Shown here: piece by piece, positions 1-8,782 of the stretch
How positions within the stretch are numbered: the first letter of the stretch is position 1
Layout of the letters: each line of letters begins with the position of its first letter
DNA from: Bacillus sp. ISL-37
GTDB taxonomy: Bacteria > Bacillota > Bacilli > Bacillales > Cytobacillaceae
Direction of reading: 5' to 3'
DNA: 64,000 nucleotides
NCBI RefSeq assembly: GCF_018613315.1
Contig: NZ_JAGGQL010000008.1
Location: forward strand, 86,366-150,365
Made by a program: the position numbers and the translations under genes
The notes under the pieces: model-generated
What the model was told of the DNA's origin: nothing
Database searches by the model: none
The model's input: only the letters and a program-made list of their open reading frames with translations

Positions 1-883
1 TTTCAGTGATATTCCTGAAAACAATAAGATTCAAGCTGTCTACCAATTGGTGTTTGACAGTGTACTCAAAGTGCTTCATCCTGCCTTCTTCAAACGGAAT
101 GGTAATTCTTCCATCCAGCCTGCCTTTTCGAAGCAGCGCTTGCACCTTTTCATCGATTAATTCTTCTGAAAGCCCAAAATTCATGAAAAGCTTCCGAAAG
201 TTTCTCTCCTTCAGGTCTTCCGGCTTCAATTCCAGTTTTGCTATGCCAGAGGGGTTGATTTCATAGTGTTGGCAATTTTCATCCCAAAGAATCATTCCCT
301 CAATCGATCCCTCAAAAATTCTCCGAAATCGTTCTTCGCTTTTCCGAAGCTTTTGTTCCATATGGTAACGCTCACTTGCGTCACGAACAATAGTCATATG
401 ATAGCCGTCGCCCGCATTGAGCTTAACAGTAAATTCCAGCAGTCTCGTTTCTCCATTTGGCAGAAGAAAAAACGCTTCTTCGCGCAGCGCACCTTTTTCA
501 TTGATAATTTGTTTCATCTCGCTATATTTCTCATCTTTTTGATAAATGAAGTCCGAAATTTTATGCTTTACCATCTCTTCATGTGTGAGCCCGAAAATCT
601 TGCAGGTTGCTTCGTTAGCAGCAATGATTTGTCCGCACTTTCCCCAAAACACAATCCCATCCAATGTTTCAAGGAATAAGTTTTTTAACAAACCCTCGTC
701 TTCAATGAATCTTTCGTCAAAACTTCCTGCGGCACCGTCAGCTGGGACCATTTGAACAGAACAGTCAGTGGCTGCCCGCTGATGCTTATTCTTCCACTCT
801 ATTAAAGAGGAATTTTCTCGTTCTAAAGCGGCTATTTTCTCTTTCAGTGCCTTAATCTCATCTGCCATGTTAGCACTACTCAC
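1..883 (-). CDS. PAS-domain sensor protein, 3' part outside window
   Basis: The reading frame is open from a GTG at 883 to the window edge, so only the N-terminal ~294 residues are visible. The GTG has a GGAGG seven bases upstream; an in-frame ATG at 868 is less well placed. An N-terminal coiled-coil stretch (about residues 6-35, heptads of Leu/Ile with Lys/Glu) is followed by two PAS-like modules (around 65-180 and 185-290), the first with a typical N-A-N-E-A turn and a PAC-like end (TIVRDASERY). PAS modules bind small ligands or sense redox, usually ahead of a histidine kinase, GGDEF or sigma-54 activator output. The output domain lies beyond the window, so the class of protein is unknown. 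Confidence 0.8.
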   Translation of the reverse strand, partial: MSSANMADEIKALKEKIAALERENSSLIEWKNKHQRAATDCSVQMVPADGAAGSFDERFIEDEGLLKNLFLETLDGIVFWGKCGQIIAANEATCKIFGLTHEEMVKHKISDFIYQKDEKYSEMKQIINEKGALREEAFFLLPNGETRLLEFTVKLNAGDGYHMTIVRDASERYHMEQKLRKSEERFRRIFEGSIEGMILWDENCQHYEINPSGIAKLELKPEDLKERNFRKLFMNFGLSEELIDEKVQALLRKGRLDGRITIPFEEGRMKHFEYTVKHQLVDSLNLIVFRNITE

Positions 884-1015
884 CAGAAAGCCTCCTTGTC
901 GGATTCCCATTTTTCTAGTAATTTCTACATAGATGGTAAAAATTCCTTTAAAATCGGGATTATTTCCTGGTTATCCTGTTAACTTTATTCAACATAAAAA
1001 ACACTTAGACATATC

Positions 1016-1044
1016 AAAAAAGAAGCCAGAGTCTCCTGGCTTCT
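1016..1044 (-). terminator. Rho-independent terminator of the oxidoreductase operon
   Basis: A 9-bp perfect stem (AGAAGCCAG / CTGGCTTCT) is followed on the minus strand by a run of T. It lies directly after the stop codon of the upstream minus-strand gene. Confidence 0.9.
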
Positions 1045-1050
1045 CTTATC

Positions 1051-3345
1051 CTATAAATACTCGTTTTCGTGCTTAGCCTTTAGGCGCTGCCACCTTTTTT
1101 CGACTTCTTGCTCAAACTCTACAAGCATATCCTTATTCTCTTCTTTTAATAAATGCTTGGTTTTACCCATATATTTCAGCCAATCTGCCAAAGGTATCTT
1201 CTTATTTTTCGCTTCAGGATCGTAAGTTATATTTGTGACTCCCTCTTCCACTTCGTATAGCGGGAAGAAATTCGAATTAACAGCAGCCTCGACAATTGTC
1301 TGGCCAAAGCGGTCTTCCGATTTCCAGTTAAGCGGGCATGTTATCAAAAGCTTACCGTATACAGTCCCTACATTTTGCGCATACCACTGTGCCTTCGCAG
1401 CCTTTTTTACTAGGTCCTGCGGGAAAGCTTCGGTTCCAGTAAATACATAAGGAATATTGGTAGAAGCCATGATCTGGGCTGTATCCTTATGGTGGAACGC
1501 CTTACCCTGTTGTGCCTTGCCGACGTTTGATGTGCTCGTCATGTGGCCAAAAGGAGTGGAGTATGAAAGCTGGGAACCTGTATTCATATAGCCCTCGTTA
1601 TCGTACTCAAGCATAATTAGCTTGTGTCCGCGAAGTGCCGTGCCGATTGCCGATCCCATGCCGATGTCCATACCGCCATCACCGGTTACCATAACGAAGG
1701 TCGCATCTGCAGACACTTCGATTTCACCACGGCGCTTCAGTTCAAGGAAGGCTTCGAGCGTTCCTGATAATGTTGCCGCACCATTCTGGAACAGGTTATG
1801 GATCGTCGTCTGCTTATGGGATGTATGAGGATACGCTGTTGTAACAACGTACGCGCAGCCTGTTTGGAAAAGAATGACGAGATCTCCTTCAATTCCTTTA
1901 AAGAATAGTTCCAGTCCGCCGAAGATTCCACAGCCTGGACATGCCCCATGACCTGATGCAATTCGTTTCGGCTTGGAAGTTAACGCTCTTAATGGCGGAA
2001 TTTTGACATTCAGTTTATTCTTTTCTTCATCTCTTGTTACCTGGATAAGCCCTGAATTAAAGACATCGCCATGCTGAGGTTCAATTACCTGCTTCAATGC
2101 TTTTTCAGGTTCGCCAGCAACATGACCGTAATAGTCGAACGGCTTTTCTGCGTATCCTTTTTCCATAGCGTCGATCGCCATATTGAAAAATGCTTCAGCA
2201 TCATCTGCATAGAAGTCCTTGCCGCCAAGTCCAAACACCCTGCTCTGGACGATTGTTGCATTGTCCCTGTCTTCCTGCAGCGCTGACTTAATTTCGTGTG
2301 TCAGGTTAGGCCCATGACCGCCGTAGGAATCGGCACGCTCACCTACAAGCAATGATTTCACATTCTTCAGTGCTTCCCTGATTTCCTGCGCAGGGAATGG
2401 TCGGATGATATTAGGGCTGATGACACCGGCCTTGATTCCCTTCTCACGAAGTCTGTCTACAACATCCTTGGCAGACTCTGCAGCTGAGTTCAACAGGAAC
2501 AACGCTACGTCAGCATCTTCCATTTGATAAAGGTCAAGAATATCATAGTTTCTTCCTGATAGTTTTGCATATTCTGCAGCCACTTCTTTATAAACATCTT
2601 TCGCTCTGTACATCGCTTCCGATTGCTGGAAGTGGTTGTTCATCAAGTCGTCGCCATTCATGTGCGCTCCGATTGTCAGCGGCTTCTTAGGATCTCTGGC
2701 AAAATTATATTCAGTCGGCGCCTCGCCAACAAATCTCTGGACTACAGCACGATCCTTGAAAAAGTTCACTTTGCGCTTTTGGTGGGATGTAAAGAAGCCA
2801 TCATAAGCCACCATTACCGGCAGACGCACATCTGAGTGTTCGGCGATTTTCAGCGCCATAATATTCATATCGTAAACAGCCTGCGGTGTCCTCGCGGTGA
2901 GGATCACCCATCCTGTATTTAACGCAAAATACAAATCCGAATGGTCACCGCGGATATCCAGCGGACCGCTGATTGAACGAGTTACCAGGTTCAAGACCAT
3001 TGGATAACGTGTTCCAGATTGTACCGGGAGCTGCTCAAGCATATACATCAACCCGTTCGCGCTTGTTGCGTTGAACACGCGGGCTCCGGTTGCTGCAGCT
3101 CCATAACAGATACCCGCAGAACCATGTTCTCCATCAGCAGGAATCAATTTGATATCATGCTCGCCCCTGGATTTCATCATATCCAGATACTGGGCAACTT
3201 CTGTAGAAGGGGTAATCGGAAAATAGCCCATGATATGATAATTGATCTGAGCTGCAGCCATTGCCGCCATTTCATTTCCGGATTCAAAGGTTGTCACCTG
3301 TTCTGCTGTACTCATTGCCTTTACGTTTTCTTCAAGAACGGACAT
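1051..3345 (-). CDS. 2-oxoacid:ferredoxin oxidoreductase, fused alpha+beta subunit
   Basis: This 764-residue protein joins the two catalytic parts of a PFOR/KOR-type enzyme, which decarboxylates a 2-oxoacid to the acyl-CoA and reduces ferredoxin. The N-terminal half (to about 430) is the alpha subunit: the pyrimidine-binding domain with PITPST near residue 43, then the transketolase C-like domain. The C-terminal part is the beta subunit: CPGCG near 468 and the thiamine-diphosphate motif GDGG...NEGYMNTG from about 555. Its ATG overlaps the stop of the gamma/delta gene upstream (TAATG), so the two are translationally coupled. Substrate (pyruvate, 2-oxoglutarate or branched-chain) cannot be decided by eye. 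An alpha-beta fusion is less usual than separate subunits. Confidence 0.9.
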   Translation of the reverse strand: MSVLEENVKAMSTAEQVTTFESGNEMAAMAAAQINYHIMGYFPITPSTEVAQYLDMMKSRGEHDIKLIPADGEHGSAGICYGAAATGARVFNATSANGLMYMLEQLPVQSGTRYPMVLNLVTRSISGPLDIRGDHSDLYFALNTGWVILTARTPQAVYDMNIMALKIAEHSDVRLPVMVAYDGFFTSHQKRKVNFFKDRAVVQRFVGEAPTEYNFARDPKKPLTIGAHMNGDDLMNNHFQQSEAMYRAKDVYKEVAAEYAKLSGRNYDILDLYQMEDADVALFLLNSAAESAKDVVDRLREKGIKAGVISPNIIRPFPAQEIREALKNVKSLLVGERADSYGGHGPNLTHEIKSALQEDRDNATIVQSRVFGLGGKDFYADDAEAFFNMAIDAMEKGYAEKPFDYYGHVAGEPEKALKQVIEPQHGDVFNSGLIQVTRDEEKNKLNVKIPPLRALTSKPKRIASGHGACPGCGIFGGLELFFKGIEGDLVILFQTGCAYVVTTAYPHTSHKQTTIHNLFQNGAATLSGTLEAFLELKRRGEIEVSADATFVMVTGDGGMDIGMGSAIGTALRGHKLIMLEYDNEGYMNTGSQLSYSTPFGHMTSTSNVGKAQQGKAFHHKDTAQIMASTNIPYVFTGTEAFPQDLVKKAAKAQWYAQNVGTVYGKLLITCPLNWKSEDRFGQTIVEAAVNSNFFPLYEVEEGVTNITYDPEAKNKKIPLADWLKYMGKTKHLLKEENKDMLVEFEQEVEKRWQRLKAKHENEYL

Positions 3346-4358
3346 TAAGAAACCCCTCCAGTCACATAAGGATAGTTATGTTTTACTTGATTCTCCTCAG
3401 CATAGCCGATCATTTCCCTCAGCTCGCTTAACGCAGTAGTTGGACATGCCTCAACACACTTCAGGCAGCCTTTGCAATATTGATAATCGATTCCCTTTAG
3501 GAACATTTGCTTTCTGCCGCGTTTGTCCTCTCCTTCTTCCCATACAAAGCAATAATCAGGACATGCAGTATCACATGCGGCACAATTGATACATTCTTGC
3601 TGATTGAATTGGGGCAGGAATCCTTGTCTGGAACCGCTTAAATCCTTGAGGATACTATTTGCCTGCGCTGTAATCACACCGCCGATTTCCTGTGTTTCAT
3701 ACCCTAGAAGCGGCATTGTGCGCTTGAATTCTTTGCCCTGTGCCCCTTCTTCTGGTGCGTATGTTTTAAATTGAACGTCATTATAGCCTCTCTCGAACGT
3801 TCTAATATTCGGCTCAACTAAATGAGGATATTTCTTTTCAAAAGTTTTGCGGATAACATTTTTCATCGCTTCGGGATCGAGGAAATCAATGATGCGGTAC
3901 AATGCACCAAGCATCGCTGTATTTACTTTTGTTTTTTCCTCGACAGCAATGGATAGCGCATCAACAATTGCCAGTGTTCCATGCTCCAGATGAAGATCTT
4001 TTTTGATGTCGTCAAAATCTCTCGTCGAATTTACCAGCAGGATTCCGTCCGGACGCAACCCGCTTACTACATCGACCATTTTATAAAGTGCCTCATGAAA
4101 TACGCCGACAACATGCGGCTCTTCTATTGGACTGTGGACCCTGATTTCAGTGTCTGGTTCACAGAAACGGACAAAGCTTTTCACCGGCGATCCTTTTTTC
4201 TCCGATCCATATGATGAAAAGTTGGATCCATTCAAACCAAGACCAAGAACACCTGCTTCCGCAAGCATCTTTCCTGCAAGGTTTGCACCAAGCCCTCCAA
4301 TCGATTCAAGTCTTATCTCGTAAAAACCTAATTCATTCTTTTTCGGTAAGATAGACAT
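3345..4358 (-). CDS. 2-oxoacid:ferredoxin oxidoreductase, fused gamma+delta subunit
   Basis: This 337-residue protein supplies the gamma domain (IRLESIGGLG start, CoA/acyl transfer part of the complex) and, after about residue 245, a delta-type bacterial ferredoxin domain with two 4Fe-4S motifs (CINCAACDTAC near 253 and CKGCLKCVEACP near 296). It passes electrons from the thiamine centre to ferredoxin. The ATG at 4358 is chosen because GGGAGG lies just upstream; a longer frame to 4451 has no ribosome-binding site and would run into the promoter region. First gene of a two-gene operon. The iron-sulphur clusters make the enzyme oxygen-sensitive, which fits the FNR-like box upstream. Confidence 0.9.
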   Translation of the reverse strand: MSILPKKNELGFYEIRLESIGGLGANLAGKMLAEAGVLGLGLNGSNFSSYGSEKKGSPVKSFVRFCEPDTEIRVHSPIEEPHVVGVFHEALYKMVDVVSGLRPDGILLVNSTRDFDDIKKDLHLEHGTLAIVDALSIAVEEKTKVNTAMLGALYRIIDFLDPEAMKNVIRKTFEKKYPHLVEPNIRTFERGYNDVQFKTYAPEEGAQGKEFKRTMPLLGYETQEIGGVITAQANSILKDLSGSRQGFLPQFNQQECINCAACDTACPDYCFVWEEGEDKRGRKQMFLKGIDYQYCKGCLKCVEACPTTALSELREMIGYAEENQVKHNYPYVTGGVS

Positions 4359-4416
4359 AATCTCCCTCCCCAATTTGGTTATAAGGTAATTGACTTTAAA
4401 ACATTCCCCACTAATA

Positions 4417-4459
4417 ATTTTAAAGACTTTAAGATTATTAAGCTGTGACATATATCAAA
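4417..4459 (-). promoter_or_regulatory. Candidate FNR-activated promoter of the oxidoreductase operon
   Basis: TGTGA-N6-TCAAA (4444-4459) matches the CRP/FNR consensus TGTGA-N6-TCACA at nine of ten bases. A -10-like TAAAAT lies at 4417-4422 on the minus strand. A start seven bases further on (about 4410) would put the centre of the box at -41.5, the class II activator position. No good -35 is present, as expected for an activated promoter. Confidence 0.55.
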
Positions 4460-4685
4460 CATTTCAACTTTTTTTATGGAACACACCCAAAAATATTTAA
4501 CTTAAGCCGTATCTTATAATGAAAATCTTTTATATAACAGGGAGAAATTTGTAATAGTACAGAAACATTTATTCCTGATTCAGGATTTTATTCCTTAATT
4601 TTGAGCAATTAGCCTAGTTTGTATTTATCCTGGATGGGGTAAAAGAGGGTTAGTATTTTGGGGGTCTCTAATTAAGGGAGGAAAT

Positions 4686-5729
4686 ATGAAACAACGAGAT
4701 TACTACTTTGACAATGCCAAGTTCATCTTGATTTTTTTCGTCGTATTTGGCCATCTTTTGCGCTCGTTCATTGAAGACAATGAAATGATTTATAATGTTT
4801 ATAAAGTCATTTATACATTCCATATGCCGGCCTTCATCCTTGTTTCTGGATTTTTTGCGAGAGGCTTCAATAAAAAAGGCTATGTAATGAAAATTGCCAA
4901 GAAGTTAATACTGCCATACTTTATTTTTCAGCTGATCTATTCTATTTTCTATTATTTCCTATACAGCAAATCTACTTTTACGATGGATCCGCTGAACCCG
5001 CATTGGTCTCTATGGTTTTTGATCAGTTTATTCTGCTGGAACATCATGCTGATCGGTTTTTCAAAAATTAAAGCACCCATAGGACTGTTGATTGCTTTTG
5101 GATTAGGTTTAGGTGTCGGATATATAGATTGGATATCCAACTATTTGAGTCTTTCAAGGACCTTTGTTTTCTTTCCATTGTTCCTGCTTGGGTACCATTT
5201 GACAAAGGACCATATTAAAACACTGACAATGCCAGCCTTCAAAGTTGGAGCACTGATAACCTTCGCCATCGTGTTTTTAGGGTTTTATTTCAATCCAGAT
5301 ATAGACTATAAATGGCTTCTTGGTTCCAAACCTTACTCATTGATGGAAGCAGCTTCATTATCAAGCATGTTCACACGACTGGGCTTTTACTTATTAAGCT
5401 TGCTGATGGTGTTCAGCTTCTTGACAATTGTACCGAAGAAGCAATATTTCTTTACAGACCTGGGAAAAAATACGCTTTACGTATATCTGCTGCACGGCTT
5501 TTTTGTACGAACCTTCCGCGAAAGCGAAGTTCAGAACTTCTTCCATAGTCCTGAACGAATCCTTTTGCTTGCAGTCATCGCACTGCTCTTGACTTTCCTA
5601 TTGTCCAGCAAGTACGCAGCAGCAATAGCACAACCGCTCATCGAGTTTAAAACCTCAAGAATCAACCGCCTTAAAACCCGGTTCACAGCCATCCTGAGGT
5701 TCTATAGAAGGAAGCTGTTGAGCAGTTAA
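4686..5729 (+). CDS. Membrane acyltransferase, acyltransferase-3 family
   Basis: This 347-residue integral membrane protein has about ten hydrophobic segments and the family hallmarks: an N-terminal DNAKFILIFFVVFGH segment with the His expected in this family, and FHMPAFILVSGFF shortly after. Such proteins transfer acetyl or other acyl groups to sugars or envelope polymers; the closest look is to B. subtilis YkrP and fucose 4-O-acetylase types. AGGGAGG precedes the ATG. It stands alone, with its own terminator and opposite orientation to the oxidoreductase genes, so the acceptor is unknown. The C-terminal ~25 residues are basic and cytoplasmic. Confidence 0.8.
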   Translation: MKQRDYYFDNAKFILIFFVVFGHLLRSFIEDNEMIYNVYKVIYTFHMPAFILVSGFFARGFNKKGYVMKIAKKLILPYFIFQLIYSIFYYFLYSKSTFTMDPLNPHWSLWFLISLFCWNIMLIGFSKIKAPIGLLIAFGLGLGVGYIDWISNYLSLSRTFVFFPLFLLGYHLTKDHIKTLTMPAFKVGALITFAIVFLGFYFNPDIDYKWLLGSKPYSLMEAASLSSMFTRLGFYLLSLLMVFSFLTIVPKKQYFFTDLGKNTLYVYLLHGFFVRTFRESEVQNFFHSPERILLLAVIALLLTFLLSSKYAAAIAQPLIEFKTSRINRLKTRFTAILRFYRRKLLSS

Positions 5730-5753
5730 CACGTCCTAATACAAGCACTAGCA

Positions 5754-5788
5754 AGAGCCATTCCTCAGGTGGAATGGCTCTTTTCCTT
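5754..5788 (+). terminator. Rho-independent terminator after the acyltransferase
   Basis: An 11-bp perfect stem (AGAGCCATTCC / GGAATGGCTCT) with a 6-base loop is followed by TTTTCCTT. Confidence 0.92.
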
Positions 5789-5882
5789 ATTATTCAATTG
5801 CATTCAACCTGTCTTTTTTGTCCAAACTGAGATATAATTAAAAGTTGATTTGCTGCTGGATTTTTACAAAGGAGATTTTTCA

Positions 5883-7643
5883 ATGAACATAGTACTAACA
5901 ACGCTCAACGCGAAATATATACACACCAATCTTGCAATCAGGTATTTGAAGGCATATGCTCAGCCAGAGTATGACGTGAAGCTAGTTGAGTATACAATCA
6001 AGGATCCCGCCATCAATATCGTGTCAGATTTGATTCAAAAGCAGCCAGATGTCATCGGATTCAGCTGCTACATTTGGAATATTGAAGAAACCATAAAAGT
6101 CATCAAGATGATCAAAAAAATTAACCCTGAAATTAAAATTATTGCAGGGGGGCCAGAGGTTACTTACGACGTTCAGGATTGGATGAAGGAAGTGCCCGAG
6201 TTTGATTTCATTGTCATTGGTGAAGGTGAACAGACATTCAAGCAGCTTCTTTCCGCAATATCTTCAGGAACTGATTTTACCGCAGTGCCTGGAATCGCTT
6301 ACCGAAACGACGAGAGCATACGAACGAATCCCCAGCAGAATAAGCTGGATTTAAAAGACCTTCCGTCCCCGTATCGTTTTGAAGCTGACCTTCCCCATCT
6401 TTCCAAAAGGGTAACTTATCTCGAAACAAGCCGCGGCTGTCCCTTCAGCTGTCAGTTTTGCCTATCTTCGATTGAAGTCGGAGTCCGTTACTTCGACAGG
6501 GAGAAGGTCAAGGAAGATATCCGTTATCTAATGGCGAATGGTGCGAAGACAATCAAATTCGTCGACAGGACATTCAATATCAGCCGAAGCTACGCAATGG
6601 AAATGTTCCGGTTTCTGATTGATGAGCATCTTCCTGGGACTGTGTTCCAATTCGAAATCACTGCTGATATCATGCGCCCTGAGGTCATTGAATTCCTGAA
6701 CCAGGAAGCGCCTGCGGGATTATTCCGTTTTGAAATTGGCGTACAATCGACTAATGATTATACAAATGAATTGGTGATGAGAAAACAAAATTTCGATAAG
6801 CTAAAGCGGACTGTGACAATGGTCAAGGAAGGCGGCAAGATTGACCAGCACCTTGACTTAATTGCCGGTTTGCCCGAAGAAGATTATCAATCGTTCAAAA
6901 AGACATTTAATGACGTGTTTGCAATGCGGCCCGAAGAATTGCAGCTTGGCTTCCTGAAGATGCTGAGAGGGACTGGATTGAGACTGCGGGCTGACCAGCA
7001 TGATTATGTTTATATGGATCATTCACCATATGAAATTCTTGGGAATAATGTCCTTGATTTCAACGATATCATCAAGATCAAGCAAGTTGAAGATGTACTT
7101 GAAAAATATTGGAATGACCACCGTATGGATCTTACCGTTGAATATCTAGTCACAAAGGTTTTCCCATCACCATTTGATTTCTTCCAGGAATTCGGCTCTT
7201 ATTGGGAGACAAGAGGATGGTCCCGGATTGGCCATCAACTCGAAGACCTGTTCAAAAGGCTGTTCAATTTTCTCCAGGAAAAAGGTGTGGACAATTTAGA
7301 AGCGATTGAAAGCTTGATGAAGTATGATTACCTTGCAAGCATGAAACATAAGCCACGCAAGCCTTGGTGGGAACTGAGCTTAGACAAGCAGGAACGTTCT
7401 GAATTGTACCGCGGCATCATTCATAAACCTGATGCCCTTGGCCATCAGTACTCAGAATTGAATATCAGTGAAAAAGAATTGTATAAGCATACACTGCTTG
7501 AGGATATCACGATTGACTTGGAGAAGTTTATGGAAGATGGAGAAATTGAGTACTCCCCTTCATACATGCTTGTATATTTTGATTCTAAATTGGATCGTCC
7601 CCAATTCTTCACTTTTAAAGTGCAAAATGTAAAGCCAGCTTAG
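5883..7643 (+). CDS. B12-binding radical SAM protein, DUF4080 type
   Basis: This 586-residue protein has an N-terminal cobalamin-binding Rossmann domain (about 1-140), a radical SAM core with the cluster motif CPFSCQFC around residue 186, and a C-terminal region like DUF4080. Members use a 4Fe-4S cluster and S-adenosylmethionine for radical chemistry, often methyl transfer; the substrate of this subgroup is not known. The start at 5883 follows AAGGAGA by eight bases; an upstream in-frame start at 5850 lacks a ribosome-binding site. It is monocistronic, between two terminators. Confidence 0.85.
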   Translation: MNIVLTTLNAKYIHTNLAIRYLKAYAQPEYDVKLVEYTIKDPAINIVSDLIQKQPDVIGFSCYIWNIEETIKVIKMIKKINPEIKIIAGGPEVTYDVQDWMKEVPEFDFIVIGEGEQTFKQLLSAISSGTDFTAVPGIAYRNDESIRTNPQQNKLDLKDLPSPYRFEADLPHLSKRVTYLETSRGCPFSCQFCLSSIEVGVRYFDREKVKEDIRYLMANGAKTIKFVDRTFNISRSYAMEMFRFLIDEHLPGTVFQFEITADIMRPEVIEFLNQEAPAGLFRFEIGVQSTNDYTNELVMRKQNFDKLKRTVTMVKEGGKIDQHLDLIAGLPEEDYQSFKKTFNDVFAMRPEELQLGFLKMLRGTGLRLRADQHDYVYMDHSPYEILGNNVLDFNDIIKIKQVEDVLEKYWNDHRMDLTVEYLVTKVFPSPFDFFQEFGSYWETRGWSRIGHQLEDLFKRLFNFLQEKGVDNLEAIESLMKYDYLASMKHKPRKPWWELSLDKQERSELYRGIIHKPDALGHQYSELNISEKELYKHTLLEDITIDLEKFMEDGEIEYSPSYMLVYFDSKLDRPQFFTFKVQNVKPA

Positions 7644-7678
7644 TCTAAGGAGGCCACTGAAAAAGTCTTAACAAAGAT

Positions 7679-7797
7679 AGTTTGGTTAAATTGGCCGATT
7701 GATTTCCACTCCAGGATGCTTCGCTTTCCGCAGGAGTCTCGCACCTTCCGTTTCAATCAACCTAGTGCTGTTAAACCAGTAACATTAACCAAACTAC
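7679..7797. repeat. Bacillaceae-type dispersed intergenic repeat with inverted ends
   Basis: TAGTTTGGTTAA at 7679 recurs inverted as TTAACCAAACTA at 7786-7797, flanking a core with CCAGGATGCTTCGCTTTCCG. Cores of this kind are scattered between genes in many Bacillaceae genomes. No target duplication is visible at the ends. It lies between the radical SAM stop codon and its terminator, so it is probably transcribed as a long hairpin. Confidence 0.6.
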
Positions 7798-7800
7798 TAA

Positions 7801-7843
7801 AAAGGCCGAGTCCCTGTTTTTTTAAGGGACTCGGCTTTTTTGT
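7801..7843 (+). terminator. Rho-independent terminator after the radical SAM gene
   Basis: GCCGAGTCCC and GGGACTCGGC form a 10-bp stem around a T-rich loop, followed by TTTTTTGTTT. Confidence 0.92.
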
Positions 7844-7926
7844 TTAGGTCTCAAGAAAATCTAAAAAATCTGCAGATTTTCAGTTGCCTCGCAAGCAGCT
7901 GGCTTTTAATTTGACTCAACCTATAG

Positions 7927-8070
7927 TTATTTGCATTCTTTATCAGCTTTGCTTTTCGCCTTTTTTCCACTAAAAGGGAGCTCATAAAGCTTACCAGCAT
8001 TTATATCGCCAAACTCCATGCCAAACTCAACGTTCAAAGGCTTTTGATGCCGACCTTCATGCTTTTTCAT
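7927..8070 (-). CDS. Small hypothetical protein (47 residues)
   Basis: The ATG at 8070 directly follows the TGA of the next small gene upstream (TGA then ATG, no gap), with AGGAAAGA as ribosome-binding site inside that gene's end. The product is 47 residues, charged, with a lysine-rich tail (KKAKSKADKECK) and one cysteine. No family recognised. The tight coupling to its neighbour supports real translation. The pair looks like the tiny sporulation-associated genes common in Bacillaceae, but that is inference. Confidence 0.6.
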   Translation of the reverse strand: MKKHEGRHQKPLNVEFGMEFGDINAGKLYELPFSGKKAKSKADKECK

Positions 8071-8232
8071 TCACGATCTTCCTTTCCTGCCCTGCTTTGA
8101 ATTTCTGTTGGCAAATTTGCCTGGATCTTCACCGTGGGCAAATTCTGCAGAAAATTCGCTTTCCTGAAGATTTTTCTTAGGTGTATTTGTATATTTAACC
8201 AAAGCATTTCTTTCTGCTTTCCGTTTAGCCAT
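8071..8232 (-). CDS. Small basic hydrophilic protein (53 residues), spore-protein-like
   Basis: An ATG at 8232 sits five bases after the near-perfect Shine-Dalgarno GGAGGTGG. The product (begins MAKRKAERN, ends KQGRKGRS) is very hydrophilic, with clusters of Lys/Arg and a central acidic stretch ESEFSAEF. The composition and the acidic patch recall YfhD- or SspO-like minor spore proteins, but there is no clear family match. A frame of similar extent in another phase has no such start signal and is ignored. First gene of a two-gene operon. Confidence 0.65.
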   Translation of the reverse strand: MAKRKAERNALVKYTNTPKKNLQESEFSAEFAHGEDPGKFANRNSKQGRKGRS

Positions 8233-8369
8233 TCTAACCACCTCCATACTACTATTTTTTTCAATCAGCGATTTGCTATGTACTGATTTGATTACCTAAT
8301 TTTACAAAGGGAACTATCTAATAAAATACGGAATAAAACAAAAAATAAGCTCAAAAAGGAGGAGCTATA

Positions 8370-8717
8370 ATGGCCAATAAAGACCGGGAGCTAAAACCCA
8401 TGGATATTGAGGATACCTTGCCTCATCAAATAAACGCTCCAAGCTTCAAAGATACAGGCATCGAAATGAAAGCTCCATTCAAAAATGAGCATGGAGTCAT
8501 CATTGGAGACAGTCTCTACGCATCTGAAAACTCACCGCTTGAAAATTGGACTGACGAGACGGATCCAGCAGTCATGGCTGGTGATGAATGGGTCCACCCT
8601 ACAAATGATATAGGGTGGAACACAGCTGAAAACAGGGATCTTCTTGAGGAAAAGAGAAAGCCGCAGGCCTATCCATTTATGCACCCTACAAAAGATGTGA
8701 GCAAAGGCCAGGATTAA
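8370..8717 (+). CDS. DUF3905-like protein
   Basis: This 115-residue soluble, acidic protein starts with an ATG after AAGGAGGAG. It is rich in Asp/Glu/Pro/Trp (for example ENWTDETDP and WVHPTNDIGWNT) and looks like the DUF3905 family of spore-forming Bacillaceae, whose role is unknown. It is divergent from the small spore-like gene pair and followed by a repeat element and a terminator. Confidence 0.7.
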   Translation: MANKDRELKPMDIEDTLPHQINAPSFKDTGIEMKAPFKNEHGVIIGDSLYASENSPLENWTDETDPAVMAGDEWVHPTNDIGWNTAENRDLLEEKRKPQAYPFMHPTKDVSKGQD

Positions 8718-8782
8718 TAATCAGCCCACTACGACAATGAGAGCAAGGCAAACTTGTAGGAAAATCATAAAAGGCAAGAACA

